Positions 24,079 through 35,399 of a DNA stretch of 64,000 nucleotides are shown piece by piece. Source of the stretch: Massospora cicadina (Eukaryota > Entomophthoromycota > Entomophthoromycetes > Entomophthorales > Entomophthoraceae). The stretch is from the NCBI GenBank assembly GCA_022478985.1, contig JAKSZP010012212.1, positions 23,166 to 87,165 on the forward strand, read 5' to 3'. Both the position numbers and the translations under genes were made by a program. The first letter of the stretch is position 1; the number at the start of each line of letters is the position of its first letter. Under the pieces are notes generated by a model. The model was not told the DNA's origin. It was given only the letters and a program-made list of their open reading frames with translations, and made no database searches.

Positions 24079-24599
24079 TTACAACCCCTTTGGCTGGACA
24101 ATAAGGCTCCTATTGTTTATATGCCCGAAGAAACTTTGCATGCACTCAATTAATGATCCAACTATTTGTGGGGTCCTTGATAGTATAGGCATCAACACTA
24201 ATTTTCTCAATTCCCTCAAATGGACCAATACAGATGCTGGCAACTTTGTCTTCCACCCAAACCCATGTTGGTCATGGAACTGAACCATGTCCCCAACTTT
24301 GAACTGCGCTAGTTTTTATGTTGTACCTGATCAGCCGCTTGATTCTTTACCTTCTTGGCTAAACTGAACGAGTATGCTTCAGTTTGCAGCTTAATCAGCA
24401 TATTTGTTAGATTGGGCAAGTAGTGTTGTGGGTCCATTCCGATGGTATTTTTCATGCAGGCATAGAGCAGTTCTGGAAAAACTGTGAGTTGTACATTTTA
24501 GTAACTGGAAGGGTCTATTCCATGTGGCATAACGAAAGCTGATATTGTAAGCAAAGATGGAGGTGGATAGGAGGGAATCCAGTCTGAATTTTGATCCGC

Positions 24600-27500
24600 T
24601 ACCAGTTTACAGAGTATTTACACCAAGGTCCCATAACTTGCTCAACCATCCTGTTGGATTCTGGGTGATATGGGGTCATCAAAACCCAGCAGATGGCCAC
24701 CAGCTCGTTTAGCTTGGGAAGGATGTGTCAAGTGAAGTTAGTTTGTTATCAGTAAGAATGAACTGAGGGCAGCCATGTCGCTGAATAATGAATTTTATGG
24801 TGAACTTGGCCACTGTGACCGCCCCCAAATTCTTGATCTCTCATGTTTCAACCCACCTGGCCAAGTGGTCAATCGCCACCAGAATGTATTTTGACTGCTT
24901 GGCTCCCATTGGCAGAGGGCCAACAACATCAAGGGAAGATGTATACCAAACAAAATGTGGTTTCACTAACTGGTATGAAAACTTCTGGTGGAACAGCTTT
25001 TCCGTTTGGCACTGGTTGCCGCAGGAAAAAGTTGCGTGCACATCAAAGTTCATGAACTCCCAATAGTACTGAGGTTGCAACAATTCCAGGGTATTAAGGA
25101 CTCCACCATGTCCAAAGCTCAATGGGTCTCATAATATAATTTGGTTGGGCAGAAGGTCTTAAGATGTTCACAGTAGTGTCCCTATCCGCTTGTACAATTC
25201 ACCATTCTTCTTGAATGTATTGGCCCTTATTCCATATAATACCTTGATGACTTGGGGCGATTCATCATCATATTTCCTGCTGAGCATTTTGTCATACATT
25301 ACGTCGCTGAGATCTTCCGTAATGGCAATGATTGGCAATCTTGATAAGCAATCTTCATTTTGGTTTTGCTCCAGGTTAGTGGAGGATTTCAAAGTCATAA
25401 ACCAGAAGCTTAAGAGCCTATTGGTCTAGACACCCCTCAGGAGCTCTGCGATTCTGCGACGAGCATAATGATGCATAATCCATTATGACTTTAAACTTTA
25501 ACCCCATGCAAATATACGCTGAATTGCTAGTATGCGTAGATCACCACCAAGAACTCCCACTCAGTCATAGTGTAATTTTGTTTGTGGCAGTTCAAGCTAC
25601 GACTTCAGTATGCAGCTGGGTGCTCCTCCCCTTTATAGTCTGTTGGGATATAACCGCCCCAATGGCGGAAAGTGACGCATTTGTCTGAAAAATAAATTCC
25701 ATATCAAAATTTGGGTAGTGTAGCACTAGCTCATTGATTAACGTCGTCCAAAGTGTATCAAAAGAAAGCTGATGGCATTCCGTCCATTTGAACACAGCAT
25801 CCTTTTTAAATAACTCAAATAGCTTTCCAATACAACTGAAGATGGGGATAAAGCATCAATAGTAGCTGATTATCCCCAAGAATACTTTTATCCCACTTAA
25901 AGTCGGCTGAGTCATCTTTATATAGCTTCCACCTTAGCCAGCTTAGGCTTAAGCCCTTTTGCGTCTACCAAAAACCCAAGGTACTCCAGTTGGTCCTTGA
26001 AGGTGACATTTGTGGGGATTAATCTTGATATTGGCCTTGACAAGCTGCCAGAATACCTCCTCCAGATGGGTAAGGTGCTCAGAAAACGTATGCAAAAAAC
26101 ATTGATATAGTCGAGGTATATTATAATGCATGACATATTCAAGTTTCTAAAAGATAGTATCCATGTCCCTTTAGAACGTGGCCGGGGCTTTAAACAGCCC
26201 TTGTGTCATACGGGTCAGTTGAAAAAGCCCTTTGGATGTGATGATGGCGCATGTACTGTTCCACCGTGGCAACTTGATTTGCTAGTAACCCAATATCAAA
26301 TCCATCACCAAGAAGTAATGAGCTCTGCCCTAATCATCCAGAGCTTCATCAATCCACGGAAAGGGATACAAGTCCTTCCTGGCGATAATGTTGAGCTTCC
26401 AGTAGTCTATCACCACCTAGGTGGTACCATCCTACTTTTTGACAATTAGGATGGACAAAGCTCATGGACTCTTAGAAGGCTTGAGCATCCCTTGATCCAA
26501 TAGTTTTTCAATTTTTTCTGTCACTACTTCTTCAGCTACCCTTGATCGGTGGATTAGCCATGACCTGATGGGAGGATGATCTCCAGTGTTTAACAGACGG
26601 ACCATCCCCCAAGTGCATCCTAAATCCTGGTTATTAACAGCGAAAATCTCCTTGTGTTTGAAATAAAGTTTTTTTCTTGATCCTTCTGTGCTTCCAATAA
26701 CCCCATTACTTCATCACGCGGTACCACAGTCATTATGTTAGTCCGTGGTTTGACAAGTAGACCAAATATATCCAGCAACCCAAACTTGTGAACATGAAGG
26801 ACCTCACCAACAGGGGTCAAGTGTAAATATGCCACTATTTGATGCACGCAGATTTTCATTGGTTCGTTTTGTAGATTCGCTATCAAAACCTTGACCTTCC
26901 CATGTCCCAAAAGTATAATGCCTGGAGCCACATAAGGCTCAAACTGCAATTGCTGATAGGGTCCAATGACATCCCTATAGATCCAGCTGGTATTTACACC
27001 TCATACTCAGTGTTTACTATGACTTGTGTCTGTTGGGGATAGATGTAGCTTCAGCAGCTCTGAGAGGCAACCTATGATACTCCTATATCTACTGGTAGAG
27101 GGCCCAGGGTTTACTTTTTATTAATGGTAGCGCACTGGAATTACACCATCACTATAGGCGAGGTTGACATGTACCATATGCACTGATCAGTAGTAACTCT
27201 GCTGGAGGTGAAATAAATTAGGATTTGCTGCCCAAAATTTCTAAAGGGCTCCTCATTCATTTCAAAAACAGCACCAAAGTGTCGCATAAAAGTGGTTCCA
27301 ATTAACTGGTCATAAGGCTGTTTGGTAACAATTTTCTGGAGCTACCACAATAATTGACCTGAACTGCAAGGGGAGCCCACCGCAAGCTCCTTCTGAGACC
27401 GTGTTTTATGCTCCAGCAGTCCCATATACAATGAAATGATCTACTTCAGGTTTTAATGTCAACTTTGCCACCAACTTAGTGGAGACTATGTTGAATGGGG

Positions 27501-27600
27501 CACCTGTTTCTATTGTTGCACAGACTCATGTTTTGGTTAGAACAATGTCATAGTTCGCACATTATGAATATGATGATCTTGACTGTCTAACACATGGACA
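24600..27600 (-). pseudogene. Gypsy G3 pol: protease, RT, RNase H, integrase
   Basis: Read on the minus strand. Protease: ATIETGAPFNIVSTKLVAKL near 27450-27515, again with ETG instead of DTG. A linker follows (26620-26949). The RT box near 26115 is YLDYI, so the second catalytic Asp is Tyr; EYLGFLVDAKGL follows. RNase H start: HYPNFDMEFIFQTNASLSAIGA (25592-25795). Integrase: zinc region (about 25040), SLDVVGPLPMGAKQSKYILVAIDHLARW (24841-24950; shown here in full only by position, key Asp in SLD), TDN near 24755 and HPESNRMVE near 24665, which supply the D, D and E of the catalytic triad. Frames are heavily broken. Confidence 0.85.
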
Positions 27601-28960
27601 TTTAAAGGATCTCCATTCCCAAGGAAACTCGCAATCCCTTAACTAATTTTGGGTATTCTTTGATATTAATGTTGACTGGAAGGGCGATTTTTACTCCTTG
27701 AAAGAAAGGTGCATCTGTGGATGGGTCCAATTGTCAGGGGAAACTTGGTCAAATATTTGACAAGCATACGGCATGAGCTGCATCTGATATCCAACCTCTG
27801 TCACAGCCTTAGACTGCGCTCATGTCAATACATTCACCCCTATAACTGGCTGCTGATATAGGAATGTGTCATCGTATAGAGGGACTTCTTCTGAATATAT
27901 GGTGTTAAGTTCATGTGTAACGTTTGGGATTGGGGTAGCGGAGGCAGAGAGTCCCATCTCTACTCCTCTATGCCTTTTCTTTGATAGTACTGTTCCTGAT
28001 GTATGTGAGGAACCCAACAATTGGGAAAACTTCGTGCCAGGTGCCCAGGGCGACCACATTCAAAAAAATTACCCTGTAGGGCCTGCATCCCTGATTACTA
28101 TAAAATGAGACTTGACAATAAAATGATTGTGGGTGATTGGCGTTATTAGGCCCCAGTTGGTAGTTGTGCTGTTGGCAATAAGCAGATACTGGGCGGAAGT
28201 TGAACTGCTGGGGGTAATTCAGTGGAATTTGAACTAGACGGGAGAATTCCCCCAAACAAGAAGGTCTGGCGATGGCAGTGGTATGTTTCCGCTCTGTATT
28301 GGGTGGAGGGAAGGTTATGGATAGATGGCGCAAAAACTGATAAATTTTAAGCAGGGTTACATCATTGTAAAAATTGATGTCACGACATTGTAAAGCTCAC
28401 AGTATGGCTTCACTGAAGAGGTCATTGTAATGCACTTGTCAGATTAGAATAAAGTCCCTGCCCCAATTAATATGTGGGTTTCCACCATTTAATTGATCAG
28501 CAAATGTGGTGAGGGTCTCATTACATTAAAACTTGATGGTCAAGAACTCAGCCTTCCACTGCGACATCTTTGCAGTTCCTCTGAACAACCGCAGTATAGT
28601 ATACTTCACTTCAGGTATGTAACGGAACTGTTTGGAAGATAGCAGGTCACTTGGTCAGCACTTCCATTATCTAAGGTGGAGATTAACAATTTCGCTTTAT
28701 GCTGATCCAAGGCTCCTTCTGTTGTAAACTCAAATCACTTAAAGAACCCATTAATATTTCCATCATGATCAAATGGAGGCAGATTATCAATAAAAACCTC
28801 TTGAAAAAGCTCATCCTGCCTTTTGAGCACAGCGTCCAAGGCAAGTTTGTTTTCTGCATATTCAACAGGTGCAGAATGTCGTGAAGATCTAACATAAAGC
28901 AAGATTGATGTGACATGGCTGGCAACTGGATAAATTTTTTTATCTCTCTGTGATTGATCA
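27600..28960 (-). pseudogene. Gypsy G3 gag remnant with damaged zinc knuckle
   Basis: Minus-strand sequence with Gln/Asn/Pro-rich runs (27968-28333) ahead of a knuckle-like block FFECGRPGHLARSF near 28025-28070. The middle Cys and His and the glycines of a retroviral-type CCHC (C-x2-C-x4-H-x4-C) are present, but both outer positions are Phe. The position, just before protease, is right for a gag knuckle. Frameshifts separate the blocks. Confidence 0.6.
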
Positions 28961-28965
28961 ATGGG

Positions 28966-28983
28966 TCCCTATAGTGAGCACCA
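28966..28983 (-). other. Primer-binding site of gypsy G3
   Basis: On the minus strand, TGGTGCTCACTATAGGGA follows the 5' LTR after a single G spacer. It differs from the G2 and G5 sites (TGGTGCTCACTACAGGGG) at two positions. Confidence 0.82.
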
Positions 28984-28984
28984 C

Positions 28985-29563
28985 TGTTATAATTTTGGCA
29001 TTATATCAGAGATACGCCAAAGGGGTTTTTCATAGGGTTAAGTCCACTGAGCAATAGAGCCACCAATATGAAGATTGTCATCCTTGAGACAATGTAATAA
29101 ACTTAATAAAATATGGAGCAATTGCCCCAATGACACTCTTTTATATATTTTAATAATTAGAGCAGATACTTGCTGTTCCACTTGCTCTCTTCTACTAACA
29201 ATCCTCCTCTTTCAATCTTCTCATCTTGCTGATATATCAGCGACTTTGGTCAATACTGACCATTTTATTTAGACTATTTGTTTCTGCAATATTCTCATTG
29301 GTTCCAGAAGAGTATAATATTTACTGAATTTACAATCACCTTAATTTGAGGCGATCTACTAATTATACATTATACATCGACATTGCCTTATCACCTCAAT
29401 TTAGAGGCAATCCACTAAATATTTTGTTTAGAGCTCAGTATCACCTTATCAACTTATGTTAAACAGATCTTATCAATATTTTATCCTACTTGGTTTGGCA
29501 AATTCGCCCATTCTACCCCAAACTACTTAGGGCTTATCATCCAGTCATAATAGAACCTTGACA
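28985..29563 (-). repeat. 5' LTR of gypsy G3
   Basis: 579 bp, the partner of 23507-24078, with TG...CA ends in either reading direction. The inner end abuts the primer-binding site. Confidence 0.9.
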
Positions 29564-30704
29564 TAGGGGTTAAAATTTTCCTTTGATGTGGCATCTGAAA
29601 TTGTTTTACCAGAAAATTACAAGATGTTGACTACAAAATTACTGCTAACTTAATACGCATCTCTTCCTTTATTTATCCCTTAACATTGCATGAAGAGGCG
29701 GTCCTATTTATGTGGGTTACAGAAAAGCTTCTAAATGTTTAATTTTTAAGCATACATCTCTTGTATGCTCACTGCTCTTATTTGTGGAGAAATAAGATAG
29801 TACTCTACATTCTTATGTAGACTATGGTAACTTGAACAATGTCACCATACCTGATCTGCATCTGATACTATTTGAAGCACAAACTAACCAATATGTGGAG
29901 AAAGCTAAAATTTTCTCAAAGTTAGTTTCTATAAACGCCTTTGTCAAATTTGCAACAAAGGTCAATAATGAATTAATGCCTTCCACACCAGAAAGGAAAT
30001 TTAAATTCAGGATCATGCCATTTGGCATTAAATATGCGCTTTATTTTCCAATGTTATATTGATGCAGCATTAGGAGAGCAGTAGGGTGTATGTTCTGTGC
30101 CTTAGATGGACAACGTCTTAGTTTTTTCCACAGATCAGTCACTCCTTAAAATACTTATGTTGAGTGGTTATAAACTTGAGAGAAGCCAATTTGATGAAGA
30201 AAATGAGTAAGCTAAATTTTTCAATGTCCTAGGTTACCTTCTTGGGTAACATCATGTTTGATCAGGGTCAAATGATCACTCTAGACAATGCAAAATATAT
30301 TTGCAATTGGCCCACTCTAACCTCAGTAAAACAAATTATGTAGCTTATTGGGGACATGTAACTTCCTTAATAAGTTTACTCCTAAATTTTCAGAAATTGC
30401 CGCACCTTTGTATAAAGCCATTGGTGTGGGATCCACTGACGGATGCCACAGATATTTTGTTAAAGTGAGAAACTTACCTTTTAAATAAATGTAATAAATA
30501 TTGCTTTGGTAAAGTTTTTTATGTCTTTTATTGTCTAAGGGGGGCAATCCAGAAAGGTCCTTTCTTCGATAGTAGTATTTCCTATTTAAACTAGTTTAAA
30601 ATCTCAGGACCATGGGTATTCAGGGCTAAAGTACTATAAATCTGAGTCATCCAAATTAGGAAATATAGGCTTTCAGCCTATCAGATCAAAGATAAATATT
30701 TTGA

Positions 30705-30880
30705 GGCAAAACTGACCCATGTGGTAATGACTTGATAAAACTGTATCCAATCACCAGCGAGAAAATTTTCTCACCTTAGAGGTGATCTAACTCATGTGGT
30801 AATGATTTGTTTTTTTGCATCCAATCATCAGCGAGTAAAATCTTCTCACCTCAGAGGTGATCTGACTTGTGTGGTAACAA
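30705..30880 (+). repeat. Tandem repeat, period about 77 bp, 2.3 copies
   Basis: Each unit contains CATGTGGTAATGAYTTG, ATCCAATCAYCAGCGAG and TTCTCACCTYAGAGGTGATCT. Copies start near 30718 and 30793, with a partial third near 30868. The unit ends with an imperfect palindrome (TCACCTCAGAGGTGA). It lies inside the pol region of G4, between RT and RNase H. Confidence 0.75.
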
Positions 30881-33010
30881 ACACCTTGAATTTGGCTGAG
30901 AAGTCAGAGCAATTCTATTATTAGTTCTTACCTTATTAAGCCAATTTTAGTTATAAATCATATTTTCCCAATAGCTAGGGGTTCTACTGAGAATCTGCCA
31001 AAGTCTTTTCGCCGTTGGTACTCATATCATTGATGATCACAATATTAAAAAAGTTTGGGCAGGTGTTGGGCTAATCATGGTAGCAGATTCAGGGGCATTC
31101 TTACCTCCAACATTCTTTTTAAAAGTTGAGAAGGAGAATGTCTGACAATTGGTGCTAAATATCCTCAGTGTTCATCTACACGGGAGAATACATCTTAGGC
31201 TGTAAAGTGCGCGTTGCTTTCTACCTCTGTACTTCACCATGTGGACCCAAGCAATGAGTTTATAATAGTTAGTGATGCTTCCAATTTTTCTACTGCTGTA
31301 GCACTACTGCAAGTGGGCAAAGTTGGAGTTGAGCATCTTAAGAAATACTTCTCAAAAAAAGTGTCTCCTACATGAAATAAACTATACTTTTTATGATAAA
31401 AAGTAATGGCAGTTTTATAGAATTGACTTACTGGCGCCACCATCTACATGTTACCTCCCAGCCCTTCCTAAATTATACAGTCATCAGGAATTGTTGGTCT
31501 ATCGCTCCCCAGATGTACTAACCCTGCAGAAAACCTGCTATCATGAGACTCTTACACAATTTGTGTTCTCTTACGAGTTCAAAAGGCAAGGATAACGGTT
31601 TAGCTGAATATAAGATGTAGCCTGGACTTGAATCTTGACCCCAAGTAAGTGGAGCTTCACAACACCCAATTAATGGTTCCTCCAGGTATGATTTCATCAT
31701 ACCAGTTCTCAACCATCACTGGTGCCCCTGTTGTTGCTTCCTTGGAGAACCTTGGGGAAATGGAATGTTCAGACAGGTTGTATAGTCAATGCCTTTGTAT
31801 TCAGAGTATTCCTAAATTCTAACTAAGTACACCTTAAATCAGTAAGATTTGATGAAGGGGCACCATGTAAGAGACGATATGGTATGGTTCCAGGGAAACT
31901 TATTGGTGCCCAACAGACCTCTTTGCCCAGAAATAATTGAGGTCATTATGTTGGACTAACAATGGCACTCTGTGAAGGCATAAAACCTGGAGCTTATCTG
32001 CCGCACATATATTTAGAAGGGAATGTCAGCACAGATGGCTAGGGATACTTAGGACTGTCTTGTTTGTAACAGGATCAAACCAAATTGTCAGCCCTTTGCT
32101 GGGCTGTTGGTGCCCGTCCAGAAAGCAGAAGGACTTTGGACTTCCCTTTCAGTCAACTTAATTGTGGAGTTACCTCTCTCATATGGGTATAATGCCATTA
32201 TAGTAGTGGTGTTCTGTTTCATCAAGTTTTTTCCACTTTATACCTTCATACCACACTAACGGTGGAGTAAATGACTAAGTATTAATATCACTTGTTTTCT
32301 CCGCTCATGTCATACCAGGGGGAGACCATTAGTGAAGGCGGGCCCCAGTTTACATCCTTAATTTAGGAAGAGCTTTGAAAAGCTCTTCAGGTTTGCCTGT
32401 ACCTCTATACTGACTTTAACCCACAGTCATATGGGCATACACATTAACTAAATAAGTGTTTATGAAGCAACTTCTGCAGCGCTACACTGCGGCAGATCAT
32501 AATGATTAGGTATTACATCTCCCTTTAGCAGTTGAAATATAACAACGCCTTTCATACATCTATTTATTGTTCCCCCTTATTCACCAATTATGGTTATAAC
32601 CCCTTATTTAATATAAAACACAATATTGGGTTTAAGTTGGGAGCTATGGTGGACTATACCAAGTTCATCAAGAAAGTATATCAGGAGGCTAACACCAACC
32701 TGGATGCCACCATAAAGGCTTACATTGAGAACGCAGATGTGAAGAGAAGGGTTGGAACTAATTATAAAGGAGGAATGTCTCATGATGCTTGATGCCAGGA
32801 TTCTTCCCAATAAAGCAACTAAGCAAGAAATGGCCCAAGATTATATAATTTTAACGCATAGTTAGAAAGGTGGTTCATGTATCCTAACAGTTAGAGCACC
32901 CTAATTCTAAATTTTTCCACTTTCCATAAAAGTAAGTTAACCTTCTTTTAAGCCCCTTTTTGAGCTACCTAGAACCTTATGTCAAAGGGGCACCAGAATG
33001 AGAAGCGGAG

Positions 33011-33045
33011 CAGATTTCACCTCACTCTAAGTGAGGTGAAATCTG
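33011..33045. repeat. Perfect 15-bp inverted repeat with 5-nt loop
   Basis: CAGATTTCACCTCAC (33011-33025), loop TCTAA, GTGAGGTGAAATCTG (33031-33045). Every position pairs. It lies within a 98-codon open stretch (32979-33275) of unknown nature downstream of the G4 integrase. It could fold as an RNA hairpin or cruciform, or mark a small fold-back insertion. Confidence 0.85.
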
Positions 33046-33290
33046 GGGTACTTAGTATCAAGGAAAGGCTTTATGAAGTGGATAAGATAAAAATTACAGC
33101 TTGTGATTGCATCCACGCTCAGAGCTTAATTGCCACTTTACACAAGCACTTTACCAAGAACGCTGGTCCTAAGGCAACCCCCACATTATTTGGCATGAAT
33201 TTACCTCCAGCCCACAAAAAGGTCTCGCTTGCTACGCCCTGGAGGAGGGGTGGTTCCATAAATGACGGAGGGTAATGTAATGGCATATGG

Positions 33291-34742
33291 CATAATTAGG
33301 GTACAAATCGTAGGATACAAGGAGGAGTTGAGTAAAGGCAAAAGGATAAAGTTGGCTGCCCTCCCTGATCTTAAGCATATCTTAACCAACATTGGGTAAG
33401 AGCTAAGTGTGACCAAGTTCGTACCAAGAGGTCATGTGATGGAGTTACCAGCGTTACATCAATGACCTTGAAAATTACAAGCTACACCAACAAAAATTGG
33501 GTCATCAAGTCTCAATTTATAAATAAGAATTAAATCTTATAGTCAGTATAATATAACCAAATATGGCAAGATATGCCTCCTAGAGACAACGAGAGTTCAG
33601 GCATAATTGAAATATGCTACTACCATCAATGGAAGTCTACCCAATTGGCTAGATTGGTCATAGTCCTACATCATAAGAAAGTATTATCCTCTATTATCCC
33701 ATATAGTCAGTTTCACCATACCAAATCCCTTGTTAGTCCTATTCTATCTATAAGATCCATTAAAATAATTATCATATGAACCTTTGGTCTAGCATGTTCG
33801 CGGAACTTCTCATAGAGATAACTATAAAATAGTATTTTATATTTTTCTACAAATGCAATTAAATTTTTTACCGCCAATGATGGAACTAAATAAATTGACA
33901 GTAAAGTTATAAAGTCAAGACCCCATAACATAATAATCACAACCTCTACCCTGACGTTTAACCATGTCATTTCATTTTTAGTCTATTCAGCTTTTTTTAG
34001 TCACTTAAATACTCTACTGGGGTAACCTTATCATAAACACCGTTATCAGCGTCTTTTTGGCATTTGGCATAGTAACAAAGTTCACAGTAAACCTGGTTTT
34101 GATTTTTGCATCACCTTCTTGGGATTAGTAGAGTTACAGACACTCTCCTTATACACATGGCAATTCAGCTTTATAGCCATATCCCCAGGGACTTCAATAG
34201 GTTTGACCTATTAGATCTCATGAATACAAAACAAAAATTCTCTAAAAAAGACTTATGAAACTTTAGTAATTCTAACAGTGTTTGTCATAGAGATCAAAGT
34301 GTGAGGTATTAGATCACTTAAAAGGTCACCTGATTATACTATACAGGGACTGGTAATATAACCTAAGAATTTTTTGGATTAATACATATGTAGTCTATTT
34401 TAATATAATGAAAGATTTACCCATCACAGAATATTAATTATGATGTTGATAATATCAATGTTAAATTATTAAGATCTTTATCAATTAACTTATAAATATG
34501 TGTCTTATACGTGGAGTTCACTAATATGCATAAACTTTCAAAAATTAGCTTTAAATTTTCACTTACCCTTGCAAGTATGTTGTTTGATACAGCCACTACC
34601 TTTCTGTATATAGCTCTATTCAATTAAGCATCTTTTTGAGTTGTTCCAGTGTATAGCCTTTGATTTAAGATAAATCCTAAGATATTACATATCATCAGAT
34701 CTAAGGAGCTAACATGCAAGAATAAATCGTTTTTTCTTTACA
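33291..34742. other. AT-rich spacer without recognisable genes
   Basis: No motif-bearing ORF, no tRNA-like structure and no paired repeat seen. It ends with GTGCA (34743-34747), the target site of gypsy G6. Confidence 0.45.
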
Positions 34743-34747
34743 GTGCA

Positions 34748-35355
34748 TGTCAGGATCCTGCCTGAATCAAAGATTTATGTGATCCAGATGATGGGAATCA
34801 AACCTGATCTTTTAAAGTAGCTGAAACTTGTAATGGTGATAAGCGCTGACGAATTCCAAGTCCTCTTGATATTGGAGACAATCCTCAACAAATTTTGAGC
34901 CCTCTCAATATTGGGGTAATCCTCAACTAATGCGGTCAAGTGTTATTTGCCCAAAGCCTCCTAACCTTAGGTTCAAACCCAATCCATGCAGTGAAAAAAT
35001 CCTATTTAAACTGAGATGATCATTCTGCTGCAGAATCCCCAATTGGTAATGAGTGTAAATCTTAGCTTGGACTTCTTGGTTATTTACCAAAGAAACCTCC
35101 CTGAACACACTTATAATACTTTAATAAAAAAATAAACTGGACTCTTTCTTTTCGCCACTTTTAAGTTAACTTAGCCTTCTTCTATTTATTTAGGAAGAAA
35201 TAATAGTGGGCATTTATGACTCCAGGGATGTTAACCTAAGAAAAGACTTTTCATCTAAGGAAAGCAAATAATTATAATCCAGCATTCAGGAACTTTGGGT
35301 TTACTGGCCTTATATATTTAAAGGGACAGGTGGTTTAAAGTCCTTAGTCCCAACA
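34748..35355 (+). repeat. 5' LTR of gypsy G6
   Basis: 608 bp, partner 40256-40864. Shared blocks include TTTTGAGCCCTCTCAATA, TTTACCAAAGAAACCTCCCT and TTCTATTTATTTAGGAAGA-type sequence. It contains T-arm-like sequences (for example GGGAATCAAACCTGATC near 34797), but no complete tRNA head. Confidence 0.92.
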
Positions 35356-35359
35356 AAAC

Positions 35360-35376
35360 TGGCACTCCATGCCAGG
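35360..35376 (+). other. Primer-binding site of gypsy G6
   Basis: TGGCACTCCATGCCAGG lies four bases after the 5' LTR and starts with TGG. It predicts a primer tRNA ending CCTGGCATGGAGTGCCA, different from that of the other gypsy elements here. The site is assigned by position and the TGG start; no tRNA was matched. Confidence 0.7.
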
Positions 35377-35399
35377 TTTGCCTGAGTTCATGGTACAAC

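Larger units (their letters stand above)
23507..29563 (-). mobile_element. Gypsy G3: complete LTR retrotransposon, nested in G4
   Basis: A 6,057-bp minus-strand element. LTRs at 23507-24078 (3') and 28985-29563 (5') have TG...CA ends (plus-strand view TGTTATAATTTTGGCA to CTTGACA). The 5-bp flanks GAGGG (23502-23506) and TAGGG (29564-29568) match at 4 of 5 positions. A primer-binding site adjoins the 5' LTR, and an AAAGGGGTTG purine tract adjoins the 3' LTR. Internal order on the minus strand is gag, protease, RT, RNase H, integrase. It splits the plus-strand element G4. Confidence 0.9.
29569..33290 (+). pseudogene. Gypsy G4 pol, right of nested G3
   Basis: RT: IFSKLVSINAFV, KFKFRIMPFGIKYA (29908-30035) and a catalytic box MDNVLVFST near 30105, in which the second Asp is Asn. 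RNase H: VLHHVDPSNEFIIVSDASNFSTAVALLQ region near 31220-31320. Integrase: CLVCNRIKP zinc half (near 32065), then a GLWTSLSVNLIVELP-type block, where VN replaces the catalytic SMD, PLSYGYNAIIVVV near 32180, GGPQFTS (near 32340) and NPQSYGH (near 32422). A late C-terminal part is at 32532-32792. The integrase style (W--ISMDFI--LP-S-GY) resembles chromovirus-type gypsy elements, unlike G1, G2, G3 and G6. About 700 bp between RT and RNase H (30500-31200) looks foreign and holds the tandem repeat at 30705-30880. No LTR pair was found. Confidence 0.75.

Noticed and set aside
30650..30685. Possible inverted solo LTR of the G2 type, based on an AATTAGGAAATATAGG match
   Set aside because: The similarity stops after about 20 bp on both sides.
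34797..34813. T-arm-like GGGAATCAAACCTGATC as a second SINE or tRNA gene
   Set aside because: It lies inside the LTR of G6, the 3' LTR has a matching but altered version, and no box A at the right distance is visible.
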